Positions 1 through 7,368 of a stretch of 43,975 nucleotides of DNA are shown here, piece after piece; position 1 is the stretch's first letter; each line of letters opens with the position of its first letter. The stretch covers positions 1 through 43,975 of the forward strand of contig VXMH01000120.1 in NCBI GenBank assembly GCA_009841235.1, written 5' to 3'. The position numbers and the translations under genes were made by a program. Source of the DNA: Caldilineaceae bacterium SB0661_bin_32 (lineage in GTDB: Bacteria > Chloroflexota > Anaerolineae > Caldilineales > Caldilineaceae). The notes beneath the pieces are model-generated. The model searched no databases, had not been told where the DNA came from, and saw only the letters and a program-made list of their open reading frames with translations.

Positions 1-136
1 AGGGGCAGGCCTTGTGCCTGCCCTCGTGTAGGCTCTATGTTTCTTCCTTGAGAATGCCCTTCGTGGACCCTCTGGTTAACTTCGGCAATGGGGGCAGACC
101 GGATAAGATGCGTTTGCCCTGGGGGTCCCCCAAAAA

Positions 137-166
137 AGGTGACAAATGATGACAAAAGGTGCCAAA
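137..166. repeat. Three 10-bp imperfect tandem repeats
   Basis: The three successive units are AGGTGACAAA, TGATGACAAA and AGGTGCCAAA, with no gap between them. The period of 10 bp is close to one helical turn, so a protein contacting each unit would sit on one face of the DNA. No family of repeat was identified. They lie about 340 bp upstream of the DapA-like gene. Confidence 0.6.
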
Positions 167-306
167 ATCCTTCAACCTTCCCCTATTGGGCCGTTGAATG
201 GAACGGCTCTTTGACCTTTGTCAGAAGAGCGGATTGCTCCCGCAAACTGCCTGTGCGCGCAAGGCCGCGCAGTCTCGCTAAGAGAACCAGACATGCCTTT
301 GGTGTT

Positions 307-333
307 CTTCGCGACCCTTCGCGTAACTTCGCG
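307..333. repeat. CTTCGCG x3 at 10-bp spacing
   Basis: CTTCGCG occurs at 307-313, 317-323 and 327-333. The phrase resembles a dispersed intergenic repeat known from memory in many environmental bacteria, in which cttcg(c/t)g is repeated with 10-bp phasing. That resemblance is recollection, not a search result. Confidence 0.5.
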
Positions 334-509
334 GATCAAAAGCCTCCGCAAATTTTCGGCAAAGGGGATTCATCCACCGATCACTGAATCTTGGTATTGG
401 CTACACCACCTCTGACTCCCGAAGCTGCCAACCGCTTGCTTTTCTGACCGAGTGACGGCAATATGCTGATAGAATACAGACGACAGCCAGAGTTGCGAGA
501 GGAGAGCCT

Positions 510-1409
510 ATGGCGACCAGCACTATGCAGGGTGTGTATCCGATCCTGGTCACACCTTTCGACGAGGAGTCCCAGCTCGACGAAGAGAGTCTGCGCCGGT
601 TAATCGATTTCAATCTGGATGCCGGTGTTCACGGGTTGGGCGTTGCGCTGGGAAGTGAGGTCTACAAGTTGACTGAGGCGGAACGGGCCTGGATGACCCG
701 CGTCGTCGTTGACCAGGTGGCAGGGCGTGTTCCTGTGGTCATCAACACGGGGGCGAACGGGACGGACCTGGCGGTGCACTACAGCAAGATGGCGCATGAG
801 AACGGGGCGGACGCGCTGATGGTTCTGCCGCCGTCCTTTTTCCCTGCCGGCGCGGAAGAGGTGCTGGCCTACTATCGCGCCATTTCGGATGTGGTGCCGC
901 TGCCGGTATTCATCCAGGATGTCGCGGCTTCGCCGATCTCGGCGGGACTGGCGCGGCGGCTGGCGGAAGAGTGCGAGTGGGTCCGGTATATCAAAGTGGA
1001 GAGTTTTCCGGTTGTGGAGAAGGTGGCGGCGATGTCGGCGGAGGCGGGAGATCTGTTGACCGTCTTTGGAGGTGCAGGAGGCGGCTACTTTATCGAAGAG
1101 ATGCGCCGCGGCTCGGTCGGCACGATGCCGTTCTGTACGCAACCGGAGGCATTTGTAGATATCTGGAACCGGGTCCGCGCTGGGGATGAATCGGGCGCGT
1201 GGCAAACATTCAACAGGTACTTGGTGCCGTTTGCCCGGCTTACAGCGCAGGGCGCGGGCCTGTTTCATGGCGTTCATAAGCAAATCCTCGTTCACCGGGG
1301 CGTTATTCGGACGGCGGTTGTGCGCGCGCCGGCGGCGTCGATGGACCCGTTGACGAGGGAGGAGTTGAGAGTACTATTGGAGGAACTGTATCCGGACGGC
1401 GATGAGTGA
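510..1409 (+). CDS. Dihydrodipicolinate synthase family (DapA/NAL-type) aldolase or lyase
   Basis: This 299-residue protein is a TIM-barrel class I aldolase-family member, the usual DapA size. The Schiff-base lysine is K162 in the segment RYIKVES, and the N-terminus GVYPILVTPF is typical. Two active-site features of true DHDPS are changed: the GTTGE loop reads ALGSE (residues 46-50), and the strand that normally carries the catalytic tyrosine reads VFIQDVAASP (133-142). Lysine synthesis is therefore unlikely. A role in cleaving or dehydrating a 2-keto-3-deoxy sugar acid is an inference, supported by the overlapping enolase-superfamily gene. The start has AGGAG at 500-504, five bases upstream. 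Confidence 0.85.
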   Translation: MATSTMQGVYPILVTPFDEESQLDEESLRRLIDFNLDAGVHGLGVALGSEVYKLTEAERAWMTRVVVDQVAGRVPVVINTGANGTDLAVHYSKMAHENGADALMVLPPSFFPAGAEEVLAYYRAISDVVPLPVFIQDVAASPISAGLARRLAEECEWVRYIKVESFPVVEKVAAMSAEAGDLLTVFGGAGGGYFIEEMRRGSVGTMPFCTQPEAFVDIWNRVRAGDESGAWQTFNRYLVPFARLTAQGAGLFHGVHKQILVHRGVIRTAVVRAPAASMDPLTREELRVLLEELYPDGDE

Positions 1410-1491
1410 GCGAAAACAAGTGGGTCGAGAAGACCGCACTGCCGGTCTGATGGATGATCTGAACATACATGAGAGAAAGGGTCGAGGTACG

Positions 1492-2643
1492 ATGAAGATT
1501 GTAGACATTCAGGTTATACCGTTTCGAGTGGTGAGGGAACAGTTTCATCAGGGGAGGTATCACTTTCCGCGTGAGGTGACGCAGACGTTGACGAAGGTGA
1601 TCACCGACGAGGGCGCGGAGGGCTACTATTTTGGCGGGCACGGGCACGGGGATGCTGACGGGCTTACGCCGGAAGACCGGGCCCAGATGGAGGGGCGGCT
1701 TAAGGATATGGTCGTAGGGGAGGACCCGTATGACCGGGAGCGGTTCTGGCACTGGATGTGGGTGGCGAATGTCCCGGAGCACCTGCTTAGCGCGCTGGAC
1801 TGTACGCTGTGGGATCTGCAGGCGCGGACAATGGGCGTGCCGCTCTATAAACTGCTGGGCGGGTGCCGGGATAAGGTAAGGGCGTATGCAAGCACCTTTC
1901 CGAATGTGGGGACCGTCGAGGAGTATGCGGAGCATGCGGTGGCGTGTAAGGAGGAGGGGTATACGCATTACAAGATTCACCCGTACTATTTCTGGAATCC
2001 GGTGACGCGGGAGGCGGTTCCGGGCCGGCCTTCGCATATTGAGAAGGACATTGAGGTATGCCGGGCGGTGCGGGAGGCCGTCGGGGACGACATGGTGCTG
2101 AGCTATGACCCGTGGGGCACCTATCGGACCTACGAGGAGGCCTACAAGGTGGGTCGCGTGCTGGAGGAGTTGAACTACTACTGGTACGAGCACCCGATGA
2201 ACGAGTACCGGGTGCAGCCCTATATCAAGCTGTGCCGCGAGCTGGATATTCCGATCCTGTCGCCGGAGATTGCCGCCGGGAGTCTCTATACGCGCGCCGA
2301 CTGGATTCTGCGGGGCGCCTCGGACATGACGAGGATCGACGTGCTGCGAGGCGGCATCACTGGTGTGCGCAAGATGGTGTCGGTGGCGGAGGCGTTCGGG
2401 GTGAAGTGCGAGATCCACATGAGCGGTTTCGCGAACCTGCAGATCCTGGGCTCGACGAGCGAGGATACGTGCGAATACTACGAACGCGGGTTGCTGGCGC
2501 CGGGCATCGACTGCAATACGGCGCCGCCCTATCTGGAAGATATTGGCGACAGGATGGACAGTGAAGGGTATGTCCATCTGCCCCAGGAACCGGGGATGGG
2601 CTACAAGATTAACTGGGATTACATCGAAGATAACCTGGTGTAA
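1492..2643 (+). CDS. Mandelate racemase/muconate lactonizing enzyme (enolase superfamily) dehydratase
   Basis: This 383-residue protein of the enolase superfamily abstracts a proton alpha to a carboxylate, usually in sugar-acid dehydration. The N-terminal capping domain begins MKIVDIQVIPF. The barrel shows K161 and H163 in THYKIHP, metal ligands D206 (SYDPWG), E233 (ELNYYWYEHP) and E259 (LSPEIAAG), D283, and the general base H309 (EIHMSGF). An in-frame ATG at 1402 would add 30 residues and overlap the previous gene, but family N-termini start at the chosen ATG, which has GAGG just upstream. Co-transcription with the DapA-like gene suggests dehydration followed by aldol cleavage of a sugar acid. 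The substrate is not predictable by eye. Confidence 0.85.
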   Translation: MKIVDIQVIPFRVVREQFHQGRYHFPREVTQTLTKVITDEGAEGYYFGGHGHGDADGLTPEDRAQMEGRLKDMVVGEDPYDRERFWHWMWVANVPEHLLSALDCTLWDLQARTMGVPLYKLLGGCRDKVRAYASTFPNVGTVEEYAEHAVACKEEGYTHYKIHPYYFWNPVTREAVPGRPSHIEKDIEVCRAVREAVGDDMVLSYDPWGTYRTYEEAYKVGRVLEELNYYWYEHPMNEYRVQPYIKLCRELDIPILSPEIAAGSLYTRADWILRGASDMTRIDVLRGGITGVRKMVSVAEAFGVKCEIHMSGFANLQILGSTSEDTCEYYERGLLAPGIDCNTAPPYLEDIGDRMDSEGYVHLPQEPGMGYKINWDYIEDNLV

Positions 2644-2696
2644 CCGGCGAAGGCCTTGAGGCGTGAATGCGGCCGGCGCCGGAACTGTGGGCATCG

Positions 2697-2723
2697 AGCG
2701 GCGGGGAACCGTTCCCCGCCGCT
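2697..2723. terminator. Bidirectional hairpin terminator
   Basis: The 13-base arms at 2697-2709 and 2711-2723 are perfectly complementary around a single central base. In RNA this gives about an 11-bp very GC-rich stem. It is followed on the plus strand by ATCTTTT. It sits between the convergent enolase-superfamily gene and the MDR dehydrogenase gene, so it can end both transcripts. Confidence 0.85.
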
Positions 2724-2741
2724 ATCTTTTCTGCAGTAGAA

Positions 2742-3767
2742 TCAAAAAGATACGCCCAGCTTGACATTCTCCTCAGGCGCGGTCGCGATCTTGGGGTAGA
2801 CGTCGAGCAGGTCGTCGAAGGGGACGACAGGCTGGACCACCGGTTCCGATTTGAGGCTGCCGTCGCAGAGGAGGCGCCAGACCACTGAGAAGAGACGCGT
2901 CTCGTCCCAGTTGGGGTATTCGGGATTCGGTTCGCTGCAGGCGCGGGAGAAGACGATGGTTGGGCGGTTGAAGTGGGCTTCGGCGCCGAGGTCGAGGCCG
3001 GCGGGATAGCTGCCGGGCCAGGCGCCGGCGACGACCGTGCCGAGGTAGGCGACGCCGCGCAGGGCGGCCTGCAATGCGCTGTAGTGACCGCTGTAGTCTA
3101 CGCAGACGTCGGCGCCGCGTTTGTCGGTGGCGAGCTTGATTTCGAGGCCCGCGTCGCAGGTCGTTGGGTCCATGACGGTGTCGGCGCCGCATTCGAGAGC
3201 AACGTCGCGGCGCAGTGGGATGGGATCGACTGCGATGACTGGGTAGGCGCCGGCCAGTTTGGCGAGCTGGACGACGAAGAGGCCGATGGCGCCCATGCCG
3301 AAGACCGCGACGGCGTCGCCGAGGCGGATGTGGCCGTCGCGGACGGCGCCGAGTGCGAAGTCTGCGGGGTCCAGGCAGACTGCCGCCTGCCAGGGAACGC
3401 CGGCGGGCAGTTTGCGGGCGCGGTCCGCGGGCCATACATGTTCCTGGCGGAAGGAGCCGTGGGCGAAGACGGTCTCGCCCAGGTTGATGTCCTGAACGTC
3501 AGATCCAACTTCAATGACCTCGCCCACACACATATTGCCCAGTCCGTTCGGGTACTTCACCATCTGACTTTCCTGGGTGAAGATGTGCAGTTCGCCGTCG
3601 TAGTTGCCTCGATGGCCGGCGTAGCCTTGGAACATCGCCATTTCGGACCCGTGCTTGGCGGCGCCGAAGCGGCTGCGGACCCGGACCTGGTCGGGCGCGA
3701 GGGGCGGGCTTTCGTATTCGTGGAAGGCGACTTCCTCGCGTGCGGGGGCGATGAGTTCTGTTGGCAT
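2742..3767 (-). CDS. Medium-chain dehydrogenase/reductase (MDR) family, zinc ligands absent
   Basis: This 341-residue NAD(P)-dependent MDR protein has a GroES-like N-terminal half and a Rossmann half. The nucleotide-binding loop is AVFGMGAIGLFVVQLAK, followed by the acidic position in VIAVDP. The usual catalytic zinc residues are missing: the Cys-Gly-x-x-Gly-(S/T)-D segment reads FGAAKHGSE and the GHE segment reads GNMCVGE. No structural-zinc cysteine cluster is visible. A zinc-independent sugar or polyol reductase role is possible. AGAGG lies seven bases before the ATG. It converges on the sugar-acid genes across the hairpin at 2697-2723, so it is a neighbour rather than an operon member. 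Confidence 0.8.
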   Translation of the reverse strand: MPTELIAPAREEVAFHEYESPPLAPDQVRVRSRFGAAKHGSEMAMFQGYAGHRGNYDGELHIFTQESQMVKYPNGLGNMCVGEVIEVGSDVQDINLGETVFAHGSFRQEHVWPADRARKLPAGVPWQAAVCLDPADFALGAVRDGHIRLGDAVAVFGMGAIGLFVVQLAKLAGAYPVIAVDPIPLRRDVALECGADTVMDPTTCDAGLEIKLATDKRGADVCVDYSGHYSALQAALRGVAYLGTVVAGAWPGSYPAGLDLGAEAHFNRPTIVFSRACSEPNPEYPNWDETRLFSVVWRLLCDGSLKSEPVVQPVVPFDDLLDVYPKIATAPEENVKLGVSF

Positions 3768-3931
3768 TGGAGACCTCTTGGATGGGTTTCTCTGAACTTC
3801 TAGGCTTTTGGGATTATGAATCTGGAACCGAAATCTTCGTATCCTGAACTCACCTCTTCATCTCTAAGTCGTATTGATCGAGCATGTTGGATCTTGAAAT
3901 CGGCTATAGGGAATGGCAGCTACAACTTTTT

Positions 3932-5074
3932 CTAACCAAAATCGAGTTCCTCCACCAAGTCCTGAAAGCTTCGCACCATCCTCCGAATGTCTCTGGGATT
4001 CCTTTTGTTAAGGCGATACAACTTTGACTCAAGAGCTAAGGACTGCTCTCGGGAAGAAACTGTTGTAAACCACACGAGTCTCGGGTTTTTGCCAGAGGTC
4101 GTCTTGACTAGTCCGTCTCGATGTTCCATCAGCCGCTCGCGTAGCTCTCTTGTCTGACCGACATAAAACAGTCCTCCTTCCAGTTTGAGAATATAGGTGA
4201 AAAACTCGGTTGCAATTGCATCTCGGTTTGCCTTCTGCTGCGTTTCTGGCTCTGCGGGAAGGTCACTAGGTTCGATCTCCCGAGTTCGTGAGTTTTGTGA
4301 CGAATTCCTAATCTTACCCCCATAATTCTTTGTGGACAATGATTTCAACTCAGGTAGCTCTCTTATCTCACTTGGAATGTCACCACAAAACCGGTTGATG
4401 CCTAGTGACAGCCTACGCAGACTGGTAAGTTTGCCTAGCGAGCTTGGAAGGACTCCTGTCAGCAGGTTGTTCCTGAGCGACAAATCCTCCAGATTTTTTA
4501 GGTCTCCAAGTTCTTCTGGGATACGTCCTTGGAGTTGGTTCCGACCAACCGACAACAGTCTAAGGTTGGACAGTTTCCCCAATGAGGGAGGGATTGTACC
4601 TGTCAAGTGGTTGTCAATCAGTGACAGCTTTTCCAGCCTCGACAAGTTTCCCAGTTTAGCAGGAATACTACCCTTGAGCTGATTCCTTCCGAGAAAGAGC
4701 CTCCGTAGATTTAGAAGGTCGCCGATGGAATCAGGTATACGGCCCTCCAATAGGTTACTATCGAGAGAAAGGTCATACAGCATGACAAGATTACCGAGTT
4801 CTGGAGGTATGGCTCCGGTGAGTCTGTTCTTTCTTAGAATCAGCCTCTGCAAGTGAGTGAGTCTTGCAAGATCTGCCGGTACACTGCCCGTAAGCTGCTT
4901 CTCTTCAAGCTTCAGTTCTGTCACACGAGTTCGGGAGACAGTGACTCCATCCCACCTGTCAACTGGTATTTCTGTGGTCCAATTCAGGGAACGATTTCTA
5001 TCCATGACATCCCTGATATCCAGGAGCGTCTCTCGGTCTTCGTCAACATCCTTATTCTCTGTCAAAGCCGCCAT
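3932..5074 (-). CDS. Leucine-rich-repeat protein fused to a C-terminal GIY-YIG nuclease domain
   Basis: This 380-residue protein has no signal peptide and no membrane segment, so it is probably cytoplasmic. Residues 29-49 resemble the cap seen before plant-type LRRs (LNWT, then DRWDGVTVS). Eight 24-residue LRRs fill 50-241 with the plant-specific pattern LxxNxLxGxIPxxLGxL. A polar linker covers 242-289. Residues about 290-365 form a GIY-YIG domain of the YhbQ/UPF0213 kind: TYIL at 293-296, YVGQT at 304-308, the arginine/histidine helix LRERLMEH (311-318), and the metal-binding glutamate E349 in LALESKL. GGGAGG-type sequence lies about 10 bases before the ATG. The gene is visibly AT-richer than its neighbours, which hints at transfer. 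The function is unknown; a repeat-guided nuclease or defence effector is an inference. Confidence 0.9.
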   Translation of the reverse strand: MAALTENKDVDEDRETLLDIRDVMDRNRSLNWTTEIPVDRWDGVTVSRTRVTELKLEEKQLTGSVPADLARLTHLQRLILRKNRLTGAIPPELGNLVMLYDLSLDSNLLEGRIPDSIGDLLNLRRLFLGRNQLKGSIPAKLGNLSRLEKLSLIDNHLTGTIPPSLGKLSNLRLLSVGRNQLQGRIPEELGDLKNLEDLSLRNNLLTGVLPSSLGKLTSLRRLSLGINRFCGDIPSEIRELPELKSLSTKNYGGKIRNSSQNSRTREIEPSDLPAEPETQQKANRDAIATEFFTYILKLEGGLFYVGQTRELRERLMEHRDGLVKTTSGKNPRLVWFTTVSSREQSLALESKLYRLNKRNPRDIRRMVRSFQDLVEELDFG

Positions 5075-5121
5075 GCCTGCAATTCCTCCCTGCCAAACAC
5101 CTGAGCTTAGTTGCCTGGTGA

Positions 5122-5150
5122 ATTATACTCCAGTACTGTGCGAAGAATTC
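5122..5150 (-). promoter_or_regulatory. Possible promoter of the LRR-nuclease gene
   Basis: A perfect -10 hexamer TATAAT (minus strand, 5122-5127) lies about 48 bases before the ATG at 5074. The -35 position 17 bases upstream reads GAATTC, a poor match, so strength is uncertain. The region is shared with the divergent ornithine cyclodeaminase-like gene. Confidence 0.4.
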
Positions 5151-5248
5151 TACCTATTTCAGCCCTCTTGGGCAATTGTGCTGCCCTGTCCCATGTGCTA
5201 TTCTAACCACCTTTCAAAATACTCGGATTCCCACGAAACTCCTGTGCC

Positions 5249-6235
5249 ATGCCACTCTGGTTAACGCGAAACGACGTAGAGCGCCTCCTGGACATGCCGG
5301 CGGCCATAGAGGCGGTTGCCGAGGCCTACCGCCTGATCTATCGCGGCGAGGCGGAGCTGCCTGTGCGCTCCAACATTCCGGTCGCGCCGCACGACGGCAG
5401 TCTGATGACGATGCCCGCCTATCTTGGCGGCGAAATGGATGCGCTGGGAGCCAAACTGATCTCATTCTACGGGACGAATCCTGCCCGGCGCGGACTACCC
5501 GCGATCCAGGGCAATGTGGTCCTCTTTGACGGCAGAGACGGCTCTTTGCTTGCGTTGATGGACGCCGGCTACCTGACGGCCATGCGGACGGGGGCGTCCG
5601 GCGGTGTAGCCGCGCGCTATCTGGCGAGGGAGGATTCCCGAACGCTGACCATCTTCGGGAGCGGCGTGCAGGCCCCGTATCAGGTGGAGGCGGCTCTTTG
5701 TGAGCGGGCGGTTGAAAGGGTCTTTGTAGTTTCGCGAACGCCGGCAAACGCCGAGGCCCTCGCGGTCGAGCTGACCGAGAGGTTCAGTGTCCAGGCACAG
5801 GCGACCGCCGATGTCGAAATGGCCGCAGCGTCGGCTGACATCCTTGTCACGGCAACGAGCGCCCACGAACCGCTGTTTGACGGCGCACAGTTGCGTCCCG
5901 GTGTCCACATTTCGGGGATCGGCTCGCATTTGCCCTACGCAAGCGAAGTGGATGCGGTCACGCTGGGACGTTCCAAGGTCGTTGTCGATCAGATGAGCGC
6001 ATGTCTGGCGGAGGCGGGTGATCTGATCCGACCGATCGAAGATGGCAGCTACGACGCCGGCCGGATACACGGCGAAATCGGGGCGATTGTCGAGGGGGAC
6101 CTGGCCGGGCGCGAAGGCGCCGAAGAGATCACGTTCTTCAAGTCAGTTGGACTGGCGGCGCAAGACGTTGCAGTTGCCCGGGTGGTTTACAGCAAAGCGC
6201 TGGACCAGAAGGCTGGCATTGAGCTGGACGCATGA
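5249..6235 (+). CDS. Ornithine cyclodeaminase/mu-crystallin family protein
   Basis: This 328-residue protein is of normal family length. Members bind NAD(P) and catalyse ornithine cyclodeamination, alanine or ketimine reduction, or related imine chemistry. Visible family features are LGAKLIS with the substrate lysine, AMRTGASGGVAARYL with the substrate arginine, the Rossmann loop TIFGSGVQAPYQ, the SRTPANAEAL segment after the second strand, and VVVDQMSACLAEAGD near the catalytic aspartate. The precise reaction cannot be assigned. The stop overlaps the next start (ATGA at 6232-6235), indicating translational coupling with the GNAT gene. Seen with anmK downstream, a link to amino-acid or amino-sugar salvage is an inference. 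Confidence 0.85.
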   Translation: MPLWLTRNDVERLLDMPAAIEAVAEAYRLIYRGEAELPVRSNIPVAPHDGSLMTMPAYLGGEMDALGAKLISFYGTNPARRGLPAIQGNVVLFDGRDGSLLALMDAGYLTAMRTGASGGVAARYLAREDSRTLTIFGSGVQAPYQVEAALCERAVERVFVVSRTPANAEALAVELTERFSVQAQATADVEMAAASADILVTATSAHEPLFDGAQLRPGVHISGIGSHLPYASEVDAVTLGRSKVVVDQMSACLAEAGDLIRPIEDGSYDAGRIHGEIGAIVEGDLAGREGAEEITFFKSVGLAAQDVAVARVVYSKALDQKAGIELDA

Positions 6236-7311
6236 CAGGTACGATGGTTGAAATATCGACGGTGGCCGGAGTTGAGCTGGTCGAAGTTGAAGTGAAGAAC
6301 CCCCGGCATGTGCGTTGGGCTGTGGAGCTCTGGAACGAGGCAACCGGCAACGAACTTCCCATCACCGAGAGATTCCTGAGATACAACTGTACAGAGGATG
6401 CGGGGGTCGCGCGCGGGGGACGGCTTGCTCTTGCGGGGGGCCGTCCCGTGGGATACGTGTTGTGCAGCGCCTATCCCGGCGCGCCGCCTGCAATGCGTAC
6501 GGATGTCGCGGGCTGGATCGAAGCGATTGCGGTTGTGCCTGCCTTTCAGAGGCGGGGAATCGGAAGGGCCCTGCTGGAGTGGGCTGAAGCGTGGCTGGCT
6601 TCGCAAAGCGTACCAGGCGCCGGGTCCATTCGTCTGCCCGGCGGAGGCGGGGCAGGGCCTGAAGAGCCGGTAGAGTCGCTGTCCGTTGGTCGGATTCGCG
6701 TCGGCGGCGGGCTTCGTCCATTTGTGCCTGCTCCTCTGGCCGGCTCGGGGACTGAGGCGTTTTTCCTGGCGTGCGGGTATGAGCGCGACGAGGATCCCCT
6801 GTCCTGGGACGTAGCGCGTTCACTCAGCGACTATCAACCGCCTCCACTGAGTGATGTGCCTGCGGCGGCGCGGCCGGGTCAGCCGGGCCAGGAGGCGGAG
6901 TTGCTCGGTTTCCTGGCCCGGGAGTTTCCGGGACGGTGGCTCTGGCAGGCGGAGAGGTTCCTGGAGGAGGGCGGGCGGATCTCAGACTATATGCTGCTGT
7001 GGACCGATGAAGGCGTACAGGGATCTTGCCGCCTTACTTTCGAAGATTCGGTCAGCCCTATCGACCGTTTCTTTCCCTACGGGCTGGCGCGCCCGTGGGC
7101 ACAGCTGGGATCGATCGGGGTCAGCGGGCGCCTGCGCGGGCAGAGCTTGGGGCTTTATCTGTTGGATGCCGGACTGAGACGGCTGCACAACAGCGGGATA
7201 AACGGTTGCGTGATCGACTGGACGACAATTCTGGATTTCTATGCCAAGTGCGGATTCCGGCCGTTTCGTACGTGGGCGCAGCTGGGCCGGCGTCTGTACA
7301 GCAACAAATAG
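6232..7311 (+). CDS. Tandem GNAT-family N-acetyltransferase
   Basis: This 359-residue protein is about twice the size of a single GNAT domain. The N-terminal copy has the acetyl-CoA loop PAFQRRGIGRALLEWAEAW (near residues 103-121) after IEAIAVV. The C-terminal copy shows IGVSGRLRGQSLGLYLLDA and ends with DFYAKCGFRPFRTW, the usual closing strand-helix. The region between contains a poorly conserved segment. The start overlaps the upstream stop; an alternative ATG lies at 6244. It sits between an ornithine cyclodeaminase-like gene and anmK. An acetylation step in amino-sugar or amino-acid salvage is plausible but unproven. Confidence 0.8.
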   Translation: MTGTMVEISTVAGVELVEVEVKNPRHVRWAVELWNEATGNELPITERFLRYNCTEDAGVARGGRLALAGGRPVGYVLCSAYPGAPPAMRTDVAGWIEAIAVVPAFQRRGIGRALLEWAEAWLASQSVPGAGSIRLPGGGGAGPEEPVESLSVGRIRVGGGLRPFVPAPLAGSGTEAFFLACGYERDEDPLSWDVARSLSDYQPPPLSDVPAAARPGQPGQEAELLGFLAREFPGRWLWQAERFLEEGGRISDYMLLWTDEGVQGSCRLTFEDSVSPIDRFFPYGLARPWAQLGSIGVSGRLRGQSLGLYLLDAGLRRLHNSGINGCVIDWTTILDFYAKCGFRPFRTWAQLGRRLYSNK

Positions 7312-7368
7312 GGTGTATTGGGCAACCGTCAAGTCCTTGTTTCTCGAAGCAGGGGGAAAGCGGCCGAG

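Larger units (their letters stand above)
1..509. other. Intergenic region with short repeats and hairpins
   Basis: No convincing gene is seen in these 509 bases. A short perfect hairpin lies at 3-23 (8-bp arms, 5-base loop). Three imperfect 10-bp units lie at 137-166 (AGGTGACAAA, TGATGACAAA, AGGTGCCAAA). A 6-bp hairpin lies at 190-207. Three copies of CTTCGCG spaced exactly 10 bp start at 307, 317 and 327. The short open frames here have no ribosome binding site or recognisable protein signature and were left out. The stretch ends with the ribosome binding site of the next gene. Confidence 0.7.

Noticed and set aside
120..132. GC palindrome followed by an A-run as a terminator
   Set aside because: The palindrome has no room for a loop, and the following run is A rather than T on the plus strand; no gene ends nearby.
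1303..2694. Long minus-strand open frame of 463 codons
   Set aside because: It lies opposite a clearly recognisable enolase-superfamily gene; its translation is low-complexity, Arg/His/Pro-rich and has no family pattern. It is a GC-codon shadow.
4251..4290. tRNA-like GGTTCGAtctcc loop
   Set aside because: The sequence lies inside the LRR-nuclease gene and the flanking bases cannot form the cloverleaf stems.
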